Source: Maribacter sedimenticola
GTDB taxonomy: Bacteria; Bacteroidota; Bacteroidia; Flavobacteriales; Flavobacteriaceae
Length of the DNA stretch: 64,000 bases
Assembly: GCF_900188415.1 (NCBI RefSeq)
Contig: NZ_FZNV01000002.1
Coordinates: 43,339 to 107,338 of the forward strand
Reading direction: 5' to 3'
Shown: positions 19,838 to 28,841 of the stretch, piece by piece
How positions within the stretch are numbered: position 1 is the first letter of the stretch
Layout of the letters: every line of letters starts with the position of its first letter
Translations under genes and position numbers: made by a program
The notes under the pieces: generated by a model
The model's database searches: none
Told to the model about the DNA's origin: nothing
The model's input: only the letters and a program-made list of their open reading frames with translations

Positions 19838-21013
19838 TTATGCTCTTTCTATTACCATTGCCGATGCTCCACCGCCACCGTTGCAGATTGCGGCCGCACC
19901 AAGTTTTGCCTCATTTTGCTCCAACACATTGATTAAGGTAACCAATATCCTTGCTCCGGAACATCCTAGTGGATGGCCAAGTGATACAGCGCCACCATTA
20001 ACATTTACCTTGTCGTCCGTTAACCCCAATAATTTCATATTGGCCAAACCTACGACGGAGAAGGCTTCGTTGAATTCAAAAAAATCAATATCGTCAATAG
20101 ACACCTGTGCCTTGGTCAAGGCTTTTGGAAGCGCTTTGGCAGGAGCGGTCGTAAACCATTCCGGTTCATGGGCGGCATCCGCATATCCTTTAATACTTGC
20201 CAAGGGTTTTAAATTAAGTTCCTTGGCCTTTTCCTTGCTCATTAATACCAATGCTGCAGCACCATCGTTAATGGTAGAGGCATTGGCGGCCGTTACCGTA
20301 CCATCTTTGGAAAAAGCAGGTCTTAGATTAGGTATCTTATCAATAAACACATTGCTGAATTCTTCGTCCTTTTCAACTAGTATGGGCTCACCTCTTCTTT
20401 GTGGTACAGGCACGGGTATTACTTCATTGGAGAATTTTCCATTATCCCAGGCACTGGCAGAGCGTTTATAGGATTGTATGGCATAGGCGTCCTGTTCCTC
20501 TCTTGAGAACTCATATTTTACGGCACAAGCATCTGCACATACACCCATTGCATTTTCATCATAGGCATCTACCAGTCCATCTTTTTGCATACCGTCAATT
20601 AAGGTGCCGGGCCCAAATTTTGTACCTGTTCTCATGTGTACATAGTGTGGTATCAAGCTCATATTTTCCATGCCACCGGCAACGACAATATCAGCATCTC
20701 CCAAAGCTATAGCCTGTGCGCCTTGCATAACCGCTTTCATACCGGATGCACAAACTTTGTTGATGGTGGTGCATGGTACGGTGTTAGGGATTCCAGCATA
20801 AATTGCCGCTTGTCTGGCGGGAGCTTGACCTGTACCGGCCTGCACAACGTTGCCCATAATGACCTCATTGACCAAATTGGCATCCAAGCTTATTTTCTGT
20901 AATGCGCCTTCAATTGCTAAAGCTCCCAATCTGGGAGCGGTAATGGTAGATAAACCACCCATGAAACTTCCAATTGGCGTTCTAACTGCTGAAACAATAA
21001 CAACCTCTTTCAT
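19838..21013 (-). CDS. Acetyl-CoA C-acyltransferase (thiolase)
   Basis: This 391-residue thiolase is full length. The acyl-accepting Cys is in NKVCASGMKAVMQGAQ near residue 88. The C-terminal active-site motifs NEAFSVV and GGAVSLGHPLGCSGARI supply the His and the second Cys. It either condenses acetyl-CoA to acetoacetyl-CoA or cleaves 3-ketoacyl-CoA; sequence alone does not decide, though the set of motifs and the solitary location are closer to AtoB-type acetyl-CoA acetyltransferases than to a fadBA pair. Confidence 0.92.
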   Translation of the reverse strand: MKEVVIVSAVRTPIGSFMGGLSTITAPRLGALAIEGALQKISLDANLVNEVIMGNVVQAGTGQAPARQAAIYAGIPNTVPCTTINKVCASGMKAVMQGAQAIALGDADIVVAGGMENMSLIPHYVHMRTGTKFGPGTLIDGMQKDGLVDAYDENAMGVCADACAVKYEFSREEQDAYAIQSYKRSASAWDNGKFSNEVIPVPVPQRRGEPILVEKDEEFSNVFIDKIPNLRPAFSKDGTVTAANASTINDGAAALVLMSKEKAKELNLKPLASIKGYADAAHEPEWFTTAPAKALPKALTKAQVSIDDIDFFEFNEAFSVVGLANMKLLGLTDDKVNVNGGAVSLGHPLGCSGARILVTLINVLEQNEAKLGAAAICNGGGGASAMVIERA

Positions 21014-21135
21014 TATTCTATTTTTGTTGATTTTACGAAATTACTAAATTCTATAGCAATCCGCGGGATATCCTTTCAATTACTAGTTATCAGATTAATA
21101 TTTTCTATTTTTGATGAACATAATAATATTTTCTT

Positions 21136-23175
21136 TTGGACAATCTATATAAAAAGCAATCGCTCATATTTAAATATATATTATATATAGTAGCGATAGC
21201 GTTTATTGTTTTCTTCTTGCCCAAGGGAGGAAAGTTCAAATATGAATTTCAGAAAGGAAAACCATGGCAGTACGATAATCTTTATGCGCCCTTTGACTTT
21301 TCCATACAAAAAACCGATGCGGAAATAGCGGAAGAAACACAGGCTATTGAGCGTAATCAGTTACCATATTATAGGTATGATCAAAATATTGTTGATGATC
21401 TACGGGCAGAATTTCAAGTAGCCTTTAATGAAACTTGGCAGGATATAGGATTAAGGAACAGTCAAAGAAATAGACTAAAAAATGTTTCGGAGGCCATATT
21501 GGATTCTATTTATACCAAAGGTATTTTACAGAATAGTGGAAAGCAGGTACAGCGTAATTTTATTTATTTAGTTAAGGAAAATGAGGCAAGAAAGGTTAGG
21601 GTAACGGATTTTTTTAAAATAAATGAAATCAATGAATTGGTAAGCAGCGTTCTGGCCCAGAACAACCTCTCATTATTTGAAAATGAAACCCAAGCCTTAT
21701 TTTTTGATTTAATTACGCCAAATGTAAGTTTTGATAATAGTTTAACGAAGAAAGCAAGGGATGAGGCCCTTACCAAACTATCCTATACGAGAGGTACTGT
21801 TGACCAAGGGCGTTTAATAATAGCAAAGGGTGAAGTTGTTGAGGCGGAAAATCTAAAAATACTAGAATCATTAAAAGGGGAATATGAGTCGGAATTATGG
21901 ACGGCAAATAATTATTACTACATTTTAATAGGTTATACCGTTCTGGTGGCCCTAGTGTTGATTATGCTATTTCTTTTTCTCAAAAAATATAGAAAAGAAG
22001 TATATGACAATAATACCAAGGTCACTTTTATTTTCTTTAATATGTTGCTCATGGTATTCATTACTACCATGGTAGTAAAATATAATGATGAACTGGTGTT
22101 TGTAGTGCCTTTGTGCATATTGCCATTAATTTTAAAAACATTTTTTGATGCCCGTTTAGGGCTCTTTGTCCATGTCTTGGCCGTATTGATATTGGGGTTT
22201 GTGGTGCCCAATAGTTTTGAGTATATATTTCTTCAGATAATTACCGGTATTGTAACGATTCTAACTGTTTCGGAACTATATAAAAGAGCAAATCTTTTTG
22301 TTAGTGTAGGACAGATTACCCTAATCTATATTATTGGTTATTTGGCCTTTCATACCATTCATGAAGGAGATTTAAGCGATATACAATGGTTTACATTTGG
22401 CCTTTTTCTCTTAAATGGTATGATAACCTTATTTGTACAGCCACTTATTTACATCTATGAAAAATTATTTGGCCTTGTATCCGATGTATCCTTACTTGAA
22501 CTATCCGATACAAATTCTAAATTATTAAAAGAACTATCCAATAAAGCTCCTGGTACCTTTCATCATTCCTTGCAAGTTGCCAATTTGGCGGAGGCCGCAG
22601 CTAACGAGATTGGTGCAAATGCCATGTTGGTAAGGGTAGGGGCACTGTACCATGATATAGGTAAAATGAACGACCCAACATTTTTTACGGAAAATCAGAT
22701 TACCAATGTAAACCCACACGATGAATTAAGCCCAAAGCATAGTGCCAAAATAATTATAGACCATGTAATAAAAGGGATAGAGTTAGCAAGGAAAAATAAA
22801 ATTCCCGATCGTATTATTGATTTTATACGTTCTCACCATGGAACAACAATGGTGTATTATTTCTATAAGAAACAGAAGGATTTAAAAGGTGATGACGTCA
22901 ACGAGGAAGATTTCAGGTATCCCGGTCCCTTACCTTTTTCAAGGGAAACGGCAATATTGATGATGGCGGACTCTGTAGAGGCCGCATCTAAAAGTTTAAA
23001 GGATCCAACATTTTTAATTATCGATGAATTTGTGGACAAGATAATTTCGGGCCAGATGAAGGCCAACCAATTTTTAAATGCGGATATTACTTTTAAGGAG
23101 ATAGAAACCATCAAAAAAATATTCAAACAAAAGCTGACCAATATTTATCATTTACGTGTGGAATATCCTGAGTAA
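21136..23175 (+). CDS. 7TM-HD family phosphohydrolase (PgpH/YqfF-like, probable c-di-AMP phosphodiesterase)
   Basis: This 679-residue membrane protein has one N-terminal membrane helix, an extracytoplasmic domain (about 35-255), about seven membrane helices (260-455) and a C-terminal HD domain. The HD domain has HHSLQVANLAEAAANEIG, the metal pair in ALYHDIGKM, and RSHHGTTMVYYFY. Members such as Listeria PgpH hydrolyse cyclic di-AMP. The start is TTG at 21136; the nearest ATG (21114) is out of frame, so TTG is the best supported start. No terminator is obvious before the tRNA promoter. Confidence 0.9.
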   Translation: MDNLYKKQSLIFKYILYIVAIAFIVFFLPKGGKFKYEFQKGKPWQYDNLYAPFDFSIQKTDAEIAEETQAIERNQLPYYRYDQNIVDDLRAEFQVAFNETWQDIGLRNSQRNRLKNVSEAILDSIYTKGILQNSGKQVQRNFIYLVKENEARKVRVTDFFKINEINELVSSVLAQNNLSLFENETQALFFDLITPNVSFDNSLTKKARDEALTKLSYTRGTVDQGRLIIAKGEVVEAENLKILESLKGEYESELWTANNYYYILIGYTVLVALVLIMLFLFLKKYRKEVYDNNTKVTFIFFNMLLMVFITTMVVKYNDELVFVVPLCILPLILKTFFDARLGLFVHVLAVLILGFVVPNSFEYIFLQIITGIVTILTVSELYKRANLFVSVGQITLIYIIGYLAFHTIHEGDLSDIQWFTFGLFLLNGMITLFVQPLIYIYEKLFGLVSDVSLLELSDTNSKLLKELSNKAPGTFHHSLQVANLAEAAANEIGANAMLVRVGALYHDIGKMNDPTFFTENQITNVNPHDELSPKHSAKIIIDHVIKGIELARKNKIPDRIIDFIRSHHGTTMVYYFYKKQKDLKGDDVNEEDFRYPGPLPFSRETAILMMADSVEAASKSLKDPTFLIIDEFVDKIISGQMKANQFLNADITFKEIETIKKIFKQKLTNIYHLRVEYPE

Positions 23176-23216
23176 CAGGCGGCTAATTTTATATTCAAAA
23201 AAAATAGTAAAAATAG

Positions 23217-23247
23217 TTGTGTAAAACCAGTTATACTTATACATTTG
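23217..23247 (+). promoter_or_regulatory. Promoter of the tRNA-Ser/tRNA-Pro unit
   Basis: This is TTG (23217-23219), a 20-bp spacer, then TACATTTG (23240-23247), about 40 nt upstream of tRNA-Ser. Confidence 0.65.
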
Positions 23248-23286
23248 CATCCGCTATTTAGAGCAACAGTTCATTGAAGAATTACT

Positions 23287-23375
23287 GGAGAGGTGCCTGA
23301 GTGGCCGAAAGGAGCGGTTTGCTAAATCGTCGTAGGTGGAAACACTTACCCAGGGTTCGAATCCCTGTCTCTCCG
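23287..23375 (+). tRNA. tRNA-Ser (GCT anticodon)
   Basis: This class II tRNA of about 89 nt has a 7-bp acceptor stem GGAGAGG / TCTCTCC, a long variable arm (GTAGGTGGAAACACTTAC region), a TTTGCTAAA anticodon loop giving GCT, and a GGTTCGAATCC T-arm. CCA is not encoded. Confidence 0.95.
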
Positions 23376-23414
23376 CAACGATATGTTGAGAGACATATTT
23401 TTTGATAACCATTT

Positions 23415-23489
23415 CGGGGTGTAGCGTAGCCCGGTTATCGCGCCGCGTTTGGGACGCGGAGGTCGCAGGTTCGAATCCTGCCACCCCGA
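23415..23489 (+). tRNA. tRNA-Pro (TGG anticodon)
   Basis: This 75-nt cloverleaf has acceptor CGGGGTG / CACCCCG, anticodon loop TTTGGGA (TGG) and T-arm GCAGGTTCGAATCCTGC. Its 3' end is the proposed insertion site of the downstream island: the last 11 bases plus two following bases recur at 29832-29844. Confidence 0.95.
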
Positions 23490-23491
23490 CT
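23479..23491 (+). repeat. Left attachment-type repeat (attL) in tRNA-Pro 3' end
   Basis: TGCCACCCCGACT here is repeated exactly at 29832-29844 in the same orientation. It covers the 3' part of the acceptor arm, the usual crossover region of tRNA-targeting tyrosine recombinases. Confidence 0.6.
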
Positions 23492-23513
23492 TTAACATTT
23501 TGTTAACATTTAG

Positions 23514-23545
23514 AACCTGATAATCAATTGATTATCAGGTTTTTG
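23514..23545 (+). terminator. Palindromic terminator after tRNA-Pro
   Basis: A 28-bp perfect palindrome (12-bp stem AACCTGATAATC / GATTATCAGGTT around AATT) is followed by further T. It ends the tRNA transcript in the present arrangement. Confidence 0.75.
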
Positions 23546-23935
23546 CGTTTTAGGAATTTGTCGAAAACCGCTATTTTTGTATTAAAACCCAAGAAAAAGG
23601 TCAGCAAATCGGATAACAAATTACTTCAGTACGCCAAACGTATCGAAAATAAGGAGACTTTGAAAAGGTTCATCGGGGAAATGGGATTAGAACCTATATA
23701 TTTTGATCTCCATCACTTGATTTTTGCTATTCGTATATTTAATGTTGAGAATTGGAATATATCTTAAATCGAGGTTTTGACTTTTCGATTAAAAGCGGAC
23801 TTGATTAATGATTTTGACCAGAGAATGAAGCATTCATTCCCTACACAATATGATGAGGTAGGGAAGAGGATAGCCAAAATCTGGGATTGGGTCCAAGTCT
23901 TATTATATAGAAATTCTTTATTAAAAATAGAATGA
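23528..23935 (+). pseudogene. Degenerate ORF with in-frame stop next to tRNA-Pro
   Basis: One frame stays open from 23528 to 23935 except for a TAA at 23765-23767. The first part (79 codons) is basic (KPKKKVSKSDNK) and ends NVENWNIS. The second part (about 55 codons) reads like real protein (FDQRMKHSFPTQYDEVGKRI, IWDWVQVLLYRNSL) but has no good start. The position, immediately beside the tRNA, is where an integrase gene normally lies, but I see no recombinase motif. It could equally be unrelated non-coding sequence. Confidence 0.3.
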
Positions 23936-24035
23936 AAAGAAACCACGAAGGGACATGATGAGAATAGGTCGTGATTTTACGAGGTATTCCTATAAAACGG
24001 TCGTTTAATAGTTGGTCATTAAAAAAAAAAGTAGT

Positions 24036-25115
24036 TTACGAAACTAAATCTCCAACTTTTTGAACTCCGAATAGCGTAAGTGTTTCATCTTTTCCTTTTA
24101 AGAAAGTATCCACGTATAGCTGACTATCATATTGTTTCTTACTATTGATTACATTCCATATCGTTTCAGAAACCAACAGTTCCTGTTGGTATTTGTAGCA
24201 AAGTGATTGAATTCTTGATGAAGTATTGATAACATCTCCATGGTACGCCAGCTCTTTTTTTATTGTTCCGATTTCGGTAAATACAATAGTTCCACCGTGG
24301 ACACTAGCCTTAAATTCGGGATAAAACCCATACTTGTTGTGGTAATAGTCTTTCTTACTTTTTAATTGTTCTTTGAACTTGAAAAAAACTTCCACACAAT
24401 TATTAAACTGTAACCCGCCTTTATAGGTCCATACAAGTATTGCTTCGTCACCTACATATTGGTATATGGTAGCATCGTGTTTTGATACAACTTCGTTTAG
24501 CTCAACGAATGTCTCTTGAATAAACTGGCTGTATCTGTAATCACCTAATTTTTCAGCAATAGCAGTCGATGATTTTAGGTCTAAAAACATAAATATACGG
24601 GCTAGTTTTTGTGGTTTTTTGTAGACGCCCAAGAGCATTTTAGCAAAAATACCTTTGCCGAAATTATCTTTTGCCATCTGTAAAAATGAAAACACAAAGA
24701 GTGCGACTAGAAAGTATACTAAAGAAGTTCTAAAGAATTTATTTTGGATCCACCACCATCGTTCACTGGAAAAAAATTCATTACCATCATCTAAAATAAG
24801 CGTTCTGGCCGCGGTGAGTAGCGCAACAAGGATAACAAAATATGCCAAGGACTTAATCAGGAGCTGTAACCAAAGCACCAACTTTTTTAGGAATGTTTTT
24901 TGAAAAACAAATTCAATTAAAGTAAAAAAGACACCTAGCAAAGCACCTGTATAAACTGCGGGCAAAAGAAGGTCTTTAAAGATAATATGTTGGGTTGGGC
25001 GCAACCCAAGGTTGTCGATACCATAGAATTTCAGAAATACATAAAACAGAAAAGCCAGTGTCCAATAAAGTACGGATTCAAGTATAAAGTACACGTGTTT
25101 CATTGGAAACATCAT
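24036..25115 (-). CDS. Membrane class III adenylate/guanylate cyclase
   Basis: This 359-residue protein has about four N-terminal membrane helices (to about residue 165) and a C-terminal class III cyclase domain. Metal-binding Asp residues lie in FMFLDLKSSTAIAEKLGD and QYVGDEAILVW. The transition-state Asn and Arg lie in AYHGDVINTSSRIQSL. All the catalytic positions I can place are retained, so it is probably active; cAMP versus cGMP is not decided. The start MMFPMK has a second Met one codon on. It lies inside the proposed island. Confidence 0.88.
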   Translation of the reverse strand: MMFPMKHVYFILESVLYWTLAFLFYVFLKFYGIDNLGLRPTQHIIFKDLLLPAVYTGALLGVFFTLIEFVFQKTFLKKLVLWLQLLIKSLAYFVILVALLTAARTLILDDGNEFFSSERWWWIQNKFFRTSLVYFLVALFVFSFLQMAKDNFGKGIFAKMLLGVYKKPQKLARIFMFLDLKSSTAIAEKLGDYRYSQFIQETFVELNEVVSKHDATIYQYVGDEAILVWTYKGGLQFNNCVEVFFKFKEQLKSKKDYYHNKYGFYPEFKASVHGGTIVFTEIGTIKKELAYHGDVINTSSRIQSLCYKYQQELLVSETIWNVINSKKQYDSQLYVDTFLKGKDETLTLFGVQKVGDLVS

Positions 25116-25164
25116 CTTGAGTTTTCTTGGGATTTTTTTTCATGAAAAATTTAATCGGCATCTC

Positions 25165-25323
25165 CTAAATTAAATTTTCATGCATATCATTCAAAGCTTC
25201 AATTATCGTACTACCATACCCTTTTGTTATTTCAAATTCTTCTTTGTCTACTAAAGAAACACTGTATGATTCACTAGATCGGTAAATTTTTAAAAATTTC
25301 AATTGATTTGTATTTAATTCCAT
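25165..25323 (-). CDS. Small hypothetical protein (52 aa)
   Basis: This short ORF lies between the serine protease and cyclase genes. It starts MELNTNQLKFLKIYRSSES and ends in EALNDMHENLI, with a compact strand-strand-helix pattern (SYSVSLVDKEEFEI, GYGSTIIEALNDM). The even hydrophobic spacing suggests a true small protein. It lies on the same strand as its neighbours, in a 299-bp gap that has no other content I can see. Function is unknown. Confidence 0.5.
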   Translation of the reverse strand: MELNTNQLKFLKIYRSSESYSVSLVDKEEFEITKGYGSTIIEALNDMHENLI

Positions 25324-25414
25324 TGTATGTACAATTTAAATTAATGAATGTTTTAGTTTTAGATTATATGTAGCTGTTGTCTAATTAATGAAGATGTATC
25401 CTAAATCAAAGCTC

Positions 25415-26455
25415 CTAGCCTTTAAAGCTAATTGTAAGCTCTTCTACCTTACCACCTCTCAATACTTTTAGCACGAATTCTTTCATTTTGTAGAAATCCG
25501 ATCTATTAGCCATTGCATTATCCACTTTTTCAAAAGCTTCTTTGGTCAATGGAAATCCGTTTACCGATAGTATAATATCCCCTCCTAAAATCAAATGCTC
25601 ATCTTCAATGGTAATAGTTTCAAATCCGCCTTTGATTCCGGCGAAATATGCAGGTGAAAACCGAACTACGGATTCAACCAGCAAGCCGCCATTAATGGGG
25701 ACATTTAACATCCATGCCAATTCTTTATCCAGAATAAAACCATTAATACCGTTCCATCTTCTATTGCCGTTCACAACCAATTTCTTGGCTAAATTGGAAG
25801 TAGCTGCAAAACCCAACCCCTGAAAACCTCCAGATTCTGAAATGATGTAGCTTGAAATTCCGATGACCTCTCCTTGCAAGTTAAACATTGGACCACCGGA
25901 ATTTCCCTGATTTATCGATGCATCCGTTTGAAAGTACTCATTGATTACAAAGCCAGAGGTCCTGGTTTTTTGCTTTTGTCTGCCACTAATGTAGCCGGAA
26001 GAAAGTGAATGTTCCAAACCATACGGAGCTCCTAAAATAATAATCTGCTCTCCTACCGAGACCTTATCCGAATCTCCCATTTTTGCCACTTTATATACCT
26101 TGGGCATCCACGATAATTTCAATAACCCTATGTCCGCAACTGGGGCCGACCTAATCACTTTAGCGGGAATTTCTTCCCCATTTAAAAATTTGACGACGAC
26201 TTTTTCAGCATCATTGACGACATGGGCTGCCGTTAAGATTTCTCCATCCTCTGAAATAAGAACACCTGAACCGATACCTTCATCGACAATCATTTGATGG
26301 CTTTCTTCAAATAATCTTGATTCGGTCAGAATAGTAACAACGGATGTATTTACTTGTTTGTAAAGGGATGCTATATCTTGGGCATTGGCGATGCCTAATG
26401 TAAAAGAGAATACCACAAGAAAGATGGGCATTTTAATTGAAATCATTGACTTCAT
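25415..26455 (-). CDS. Secreted S1C (DegP/HtrA-like) serine protease with PDZ domain
   Basis: This 346-residue protein has a signal peptide (SIKMPIFLVVFSFTLGIANA, then QDI). The trypsin-like triad is complete: His78 in TAAHVV, Asp108 in VADIGLLKL, Ser186 in NQGNSGGPMF. A single C-terminal PDZ-like domain spans about 240-340 (GGDIILSVNGFPL). It is probably periplasmic. It is the last of three minus-strand genes (DUF2147-like, OMP, protease) and follows the OMP gene by 12 nt, so quality control or processing of that barrel is a reasonable guess. Confidence 0.9.
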   Translation of the reverse strand: MKSMISIKMPIFLVVFSFTLGIANAQDIASLYKQVNTSVVTILTESRLFEESHQMIVDEGIGSGVLISEDGEILTAAHVVNDAEKVVVKFLNGEEIPAKVIRSAPVADIGLLKLSWMPKVYKVAKMGDSDKVSVGEQIIILGAPYGLEHSLSSGYISGRQKQKTRTSGFVINEYFQTDASINQGNSGGPMFNLQGEVIGISSYIISESGGFQGLGFAATSNLAKKLVVNGNRRWNGINGFILDKELAWMLNVPINGGLLVESVVRFSPAYFAGIKGGFETITIEDEHLILGGDIILSVNGFPLTKEAFEKVDNAMANRSDFYKMKEFVLKVLRGGKVEELTISFKG

Positions 26456-26467
26456 TTTATTGTTAGT

Positions 26468-27166
26468 TTAAAATTTATAGGCTAGTGAAAGTCCTAAATT
26501 GAATGTGATGATTTTGGGCTTGTAATTTGAAGTGATGTGCCCATTGTCAATTGTTGTGTCAACATCGGAAATTGTTACAAAACCACCGCTGAAAGTAAAA
26601 GTGGGCATTAGACAAAAGTAGTTTCCTAAGTCACGTTTAAGCCCAATACCAAATTCGTAGCCTAAACCCAAACCGGTCTCACTAGAGCGATTTACTTCAG
26701 TATTGGTGTTTTCATTCGTAGCCGTTATTGACATCTGTGGGTTAGAAACAAGCATAGGGCCCAATCCGATACGGGGATAGAGACTGAATTTTCTGCCCAA
26801 ATTTATTTTGTATTCAATTCCTGTAAGAAAGGAATAGGTTTTCCAAACATCGGAACTACTAACAAAATTTGCTGCTTTATTTGTTGTTTCCAATTCTTTT
26901 ACCAATGTGGTGACATCGGTATCAAAATTCTGATAACGAAAAGTTAATGTTAAATTCAGCTTTTCGCTTAAAGCACTTCCTGCATATAAATCCAACTTGT
27001 ATCCGCTTTCTGCGAAACCTGCATTGGAATTGTTGCTAGCGTCATCCTTAAAATCTACTAATGGAAAACTTTTTCCATAAGAAATTCCAAGATAATAGTT
27101 GCTTTCTTGAGCAAAAACAGCGGTTGTGGTTATGTGAAAAACGATTATAAAAATATATTTTTTCAT
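26468..27166 (-). CDS. Outer-membrane beta-barrel protein
   Basis: This 232-residue protein has a signal peptide (MKKYIFIIVFHITTTAVFA, then QESNYYLGISYG). Alternating amphipathic strands end in aromatic residues, with a terminal Phe (GLSLAYKF), as in the OmpW/OprF-like small barrels of Bacteroidota. Ligand and partner are unknown. The gene lies between the DUF2147-like gene and the serine protease gene. Confidence 0.8.
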   Translation of the reverse strand: MKKYIFIIVFHITTTAVFAQESNYYLGISYGKSFPLVDFKDDASNNSNAGFAESGYKLDLYAGSALSEKLNLTLTFRYQNFDTDVTTLVKELETTNKAANFVSSSDVWKTYSFLTGIEYKINLGRKFSLYPRIGLGPMLVSNPQMSITATNENTNTEVNRSSETGLGLGYEFGIGLKRDLGNYFCLMPTFTFSGGFVTISDVDTTIDNGHITSNYKPKIITFNLGLSLAYKF

Positions 27167-27222
27167 TTTAAATTAGTTTTGAAAACTTGATAAAGAAAAA
27201 CTCAGATTCGGAACAAGCTTTA

Positions 27223-27591
27223 TTATCTCGCTCGGCTCCACTGTAGATCAGCGGATATGAAGCGTGCAGTTACCTCAAGATGCAGTTTATCCCCTTCCAC
27301 CTGACATTCTACATCCAACAGCCTTTCTCTTTTTTTGGAAAATATCTTTCCCGACCATTTACCTTCTTTATACTCTAAGTTGAGTACTTCGATTTCCGTG
27401 TTTCGCTCTCCCTCAGAATTTATCGGGCTGCCTATGTATCTAGTACCTTCTTTATAGATTTCTACTTTTATTTCATCTGGGGTAATCCAAACAGCAACTA
27501 TCTCATTTTGTTCATCTTGCTTATCTTGTGCAAAGAAGTTAATCGATAGGACAAAAAAGGAAATTGTGATTAAGTGATTCATATTTCTCAT
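27223..27591 (-). CDS. Secreted DUF2147-like protein (122 aa)
   Basis: The signal peptide (MNHLITISFFVLSINFFA, then QDKQD) is followed by a beta-rich domain: IVAVWITPDEIKVEIYKEGT, RYIGSPI, EGKWSGKIFSKKRERLLD. This resembles the DUF2147 pattern (a W near the start, then an IEIY strand, then a G-containing strand), although the conserved G before W is replaced. Assignment is by pattern only. It is the first gene of the three-gene operon and divergent from the LytS/LytTR pair. Confidence 0.65.
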   Translation of the reverse strand: MRNMNHLITISFFVLSINFFAQDKQDEQNEIVAVWITPDEIKVEIYKEGTRYIGSPINSEGERNTEIEVLNLEYKEGKWSGKIFSKKRERLLDVECQVEGDKLHLEVTARFISADLQWSRAR

Positions 27592-27734
27592 GATTATATT
27601 TTTTGATTACGGGGCGAAACTATTTTGATAGCGGGCCAGTGGCAAAAAAAATTTACGAAATTGCTGTATAAATGAACCAAATGGATGTTGAGGGCAACTA
27701 AGCCTTTTAATTATCAAAACGAACAATTCGTACC

Positions 27735-28841
27735 ATGAAATCATCATTTAATTCATTTGATTATGAAAAATTAGAAGATGACGCTAATATTGTTCCTATG
27801 AGCAGCGCATTGTCTAAAACGGAGCGATTTTTTAAAGTCGGCCCCTACATCCTATGGTTTGGGATACATATCTCCATCAGTTTGGTACTTGCATATCAAA
27901 GAAGTCTCGCAGATACTATTTACTATTTGGTAACCTATATATTTTTAGGGTCCTTGATTATTTGGCTTTTTGGATATAAACTCTTTCCCGAATACTTGGC
28001 AAGGGAAGGGAACATCAATCGAAGATTGGGACTGTTGATTACCACGAATATCATTCTTTTTGTTATCGGAATCTATGCGCATACCATTATGGCGGAAATA
28101 TTGGGGTTAAACCAGATCAGTGACCAATACGCCCCTAAATCGGTTCGTATCGCTTTGTGGCTTTTAATGGTTTTATTAGGGATAATTTTTGTGGCCAGTA
28201 TTCGAGTAGCACATGTTTATTACCTTAATGCAGTTCAAAAAGTTGAACATAAAGTGGAAAGAGCCGAGGCCGAACTGAGATTGTTAAAAAGTCAAATAAG
28301 CCCTCATTTTCTATTCAATACGTTGAATAACATCTACGGGCTTGCCTACTTGAGAGATGAAAGAGCTGCTGAAATGATTTCAAAACTATCCAAGCTGTTG
28401 CGTTATTTACTGTATGACTGCGATCGGCCCAAGGTACCTTTGGCCAAAGAAAAGGAACTGATAGAACACTATTTGAGTATACAGTTGCTTAAGCATGAAG
28501 ATTCCCGCAATGTTGATTTCTATCATGCAGGAATTACGGATAACAATAAAATTGCGCCTATGATCCTTATCAATTTTATTGAAAACTGTTTTAAACACTC
28601 CGATTTGGAAACCAATCCCCGAGGTTGGATCAAGATTGGTTTGGAAGTGGAAAAAAACGAACTTAGTTTTAAGACAGAAAATACCTTCAAGGATAAAGTT
28701 AAGGAAGTTGAAAGGGATCAAATGGGAATAGGGCTTAGAAATTCATTAAAACTTTTAGAGGCCAATTACCCAGAGAAGCACGAAGTTGATATCACCAAGG
28801 AAAATAACGTCTATCAACTAGACCTAAAGATTACGTTATGA
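27735..28841 (+). CDS. LytS/YehU-type sensor histidine kinase
   Basis: This 368-residue protein has about four membrane helices (35-155), a coiled linker and a His_kinase (PF06580-type) domain. The phospho-acceptor is His191 in SQISPHFLFNTLNNIYGL. The ATP-binding N-box is in PMILINFIENCFKHS and the G-box is short (MGIGLRNS). No extracellular sensor domain is present, so the signal is probably read in the membrane. The stop overlaps the response-regulator start by 4 nt. Confidence 0.92.
   Translation: MKSSFNSFDYEKLEDDANIVPMSSALSKTERFFKVGPYILWFGIHISISLVLAYQRSLADTIYYLVTYIFLGSLIIWLFGYKLFPEYLAREGNINRRLGLLITTNIILFVIGIYAHTIMAEILGLNQISDQYAPKSVRIALWLLMVLLGIIFVASIRVAHVYYLNAVQKVEHKVERAEAELRLLKSQISPHFLFNTLNNIYGLAYLRDERAAEMISKLSKLLRYLLYDCDRPKVPLAKEKELIEHYLSIQLLKHEDSRNVDFYHAGITDNNKIAPMILINFIENCFKHSDLETNPRGWIKIGLEVEKNELSFKTENTFKDKVKEVERDQMGIGLRNSLKLLEANYPEKHEVDITKENNVYQLDLKITL

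Noticed and set aside
23254-23484. Minus-strand ORF of 76 codons across the two tRNA genes
   Set aside because: It is fully antisense to tRNA-Ser and tRNA-Pro; its composition is a shadow of the tRNA sequences.
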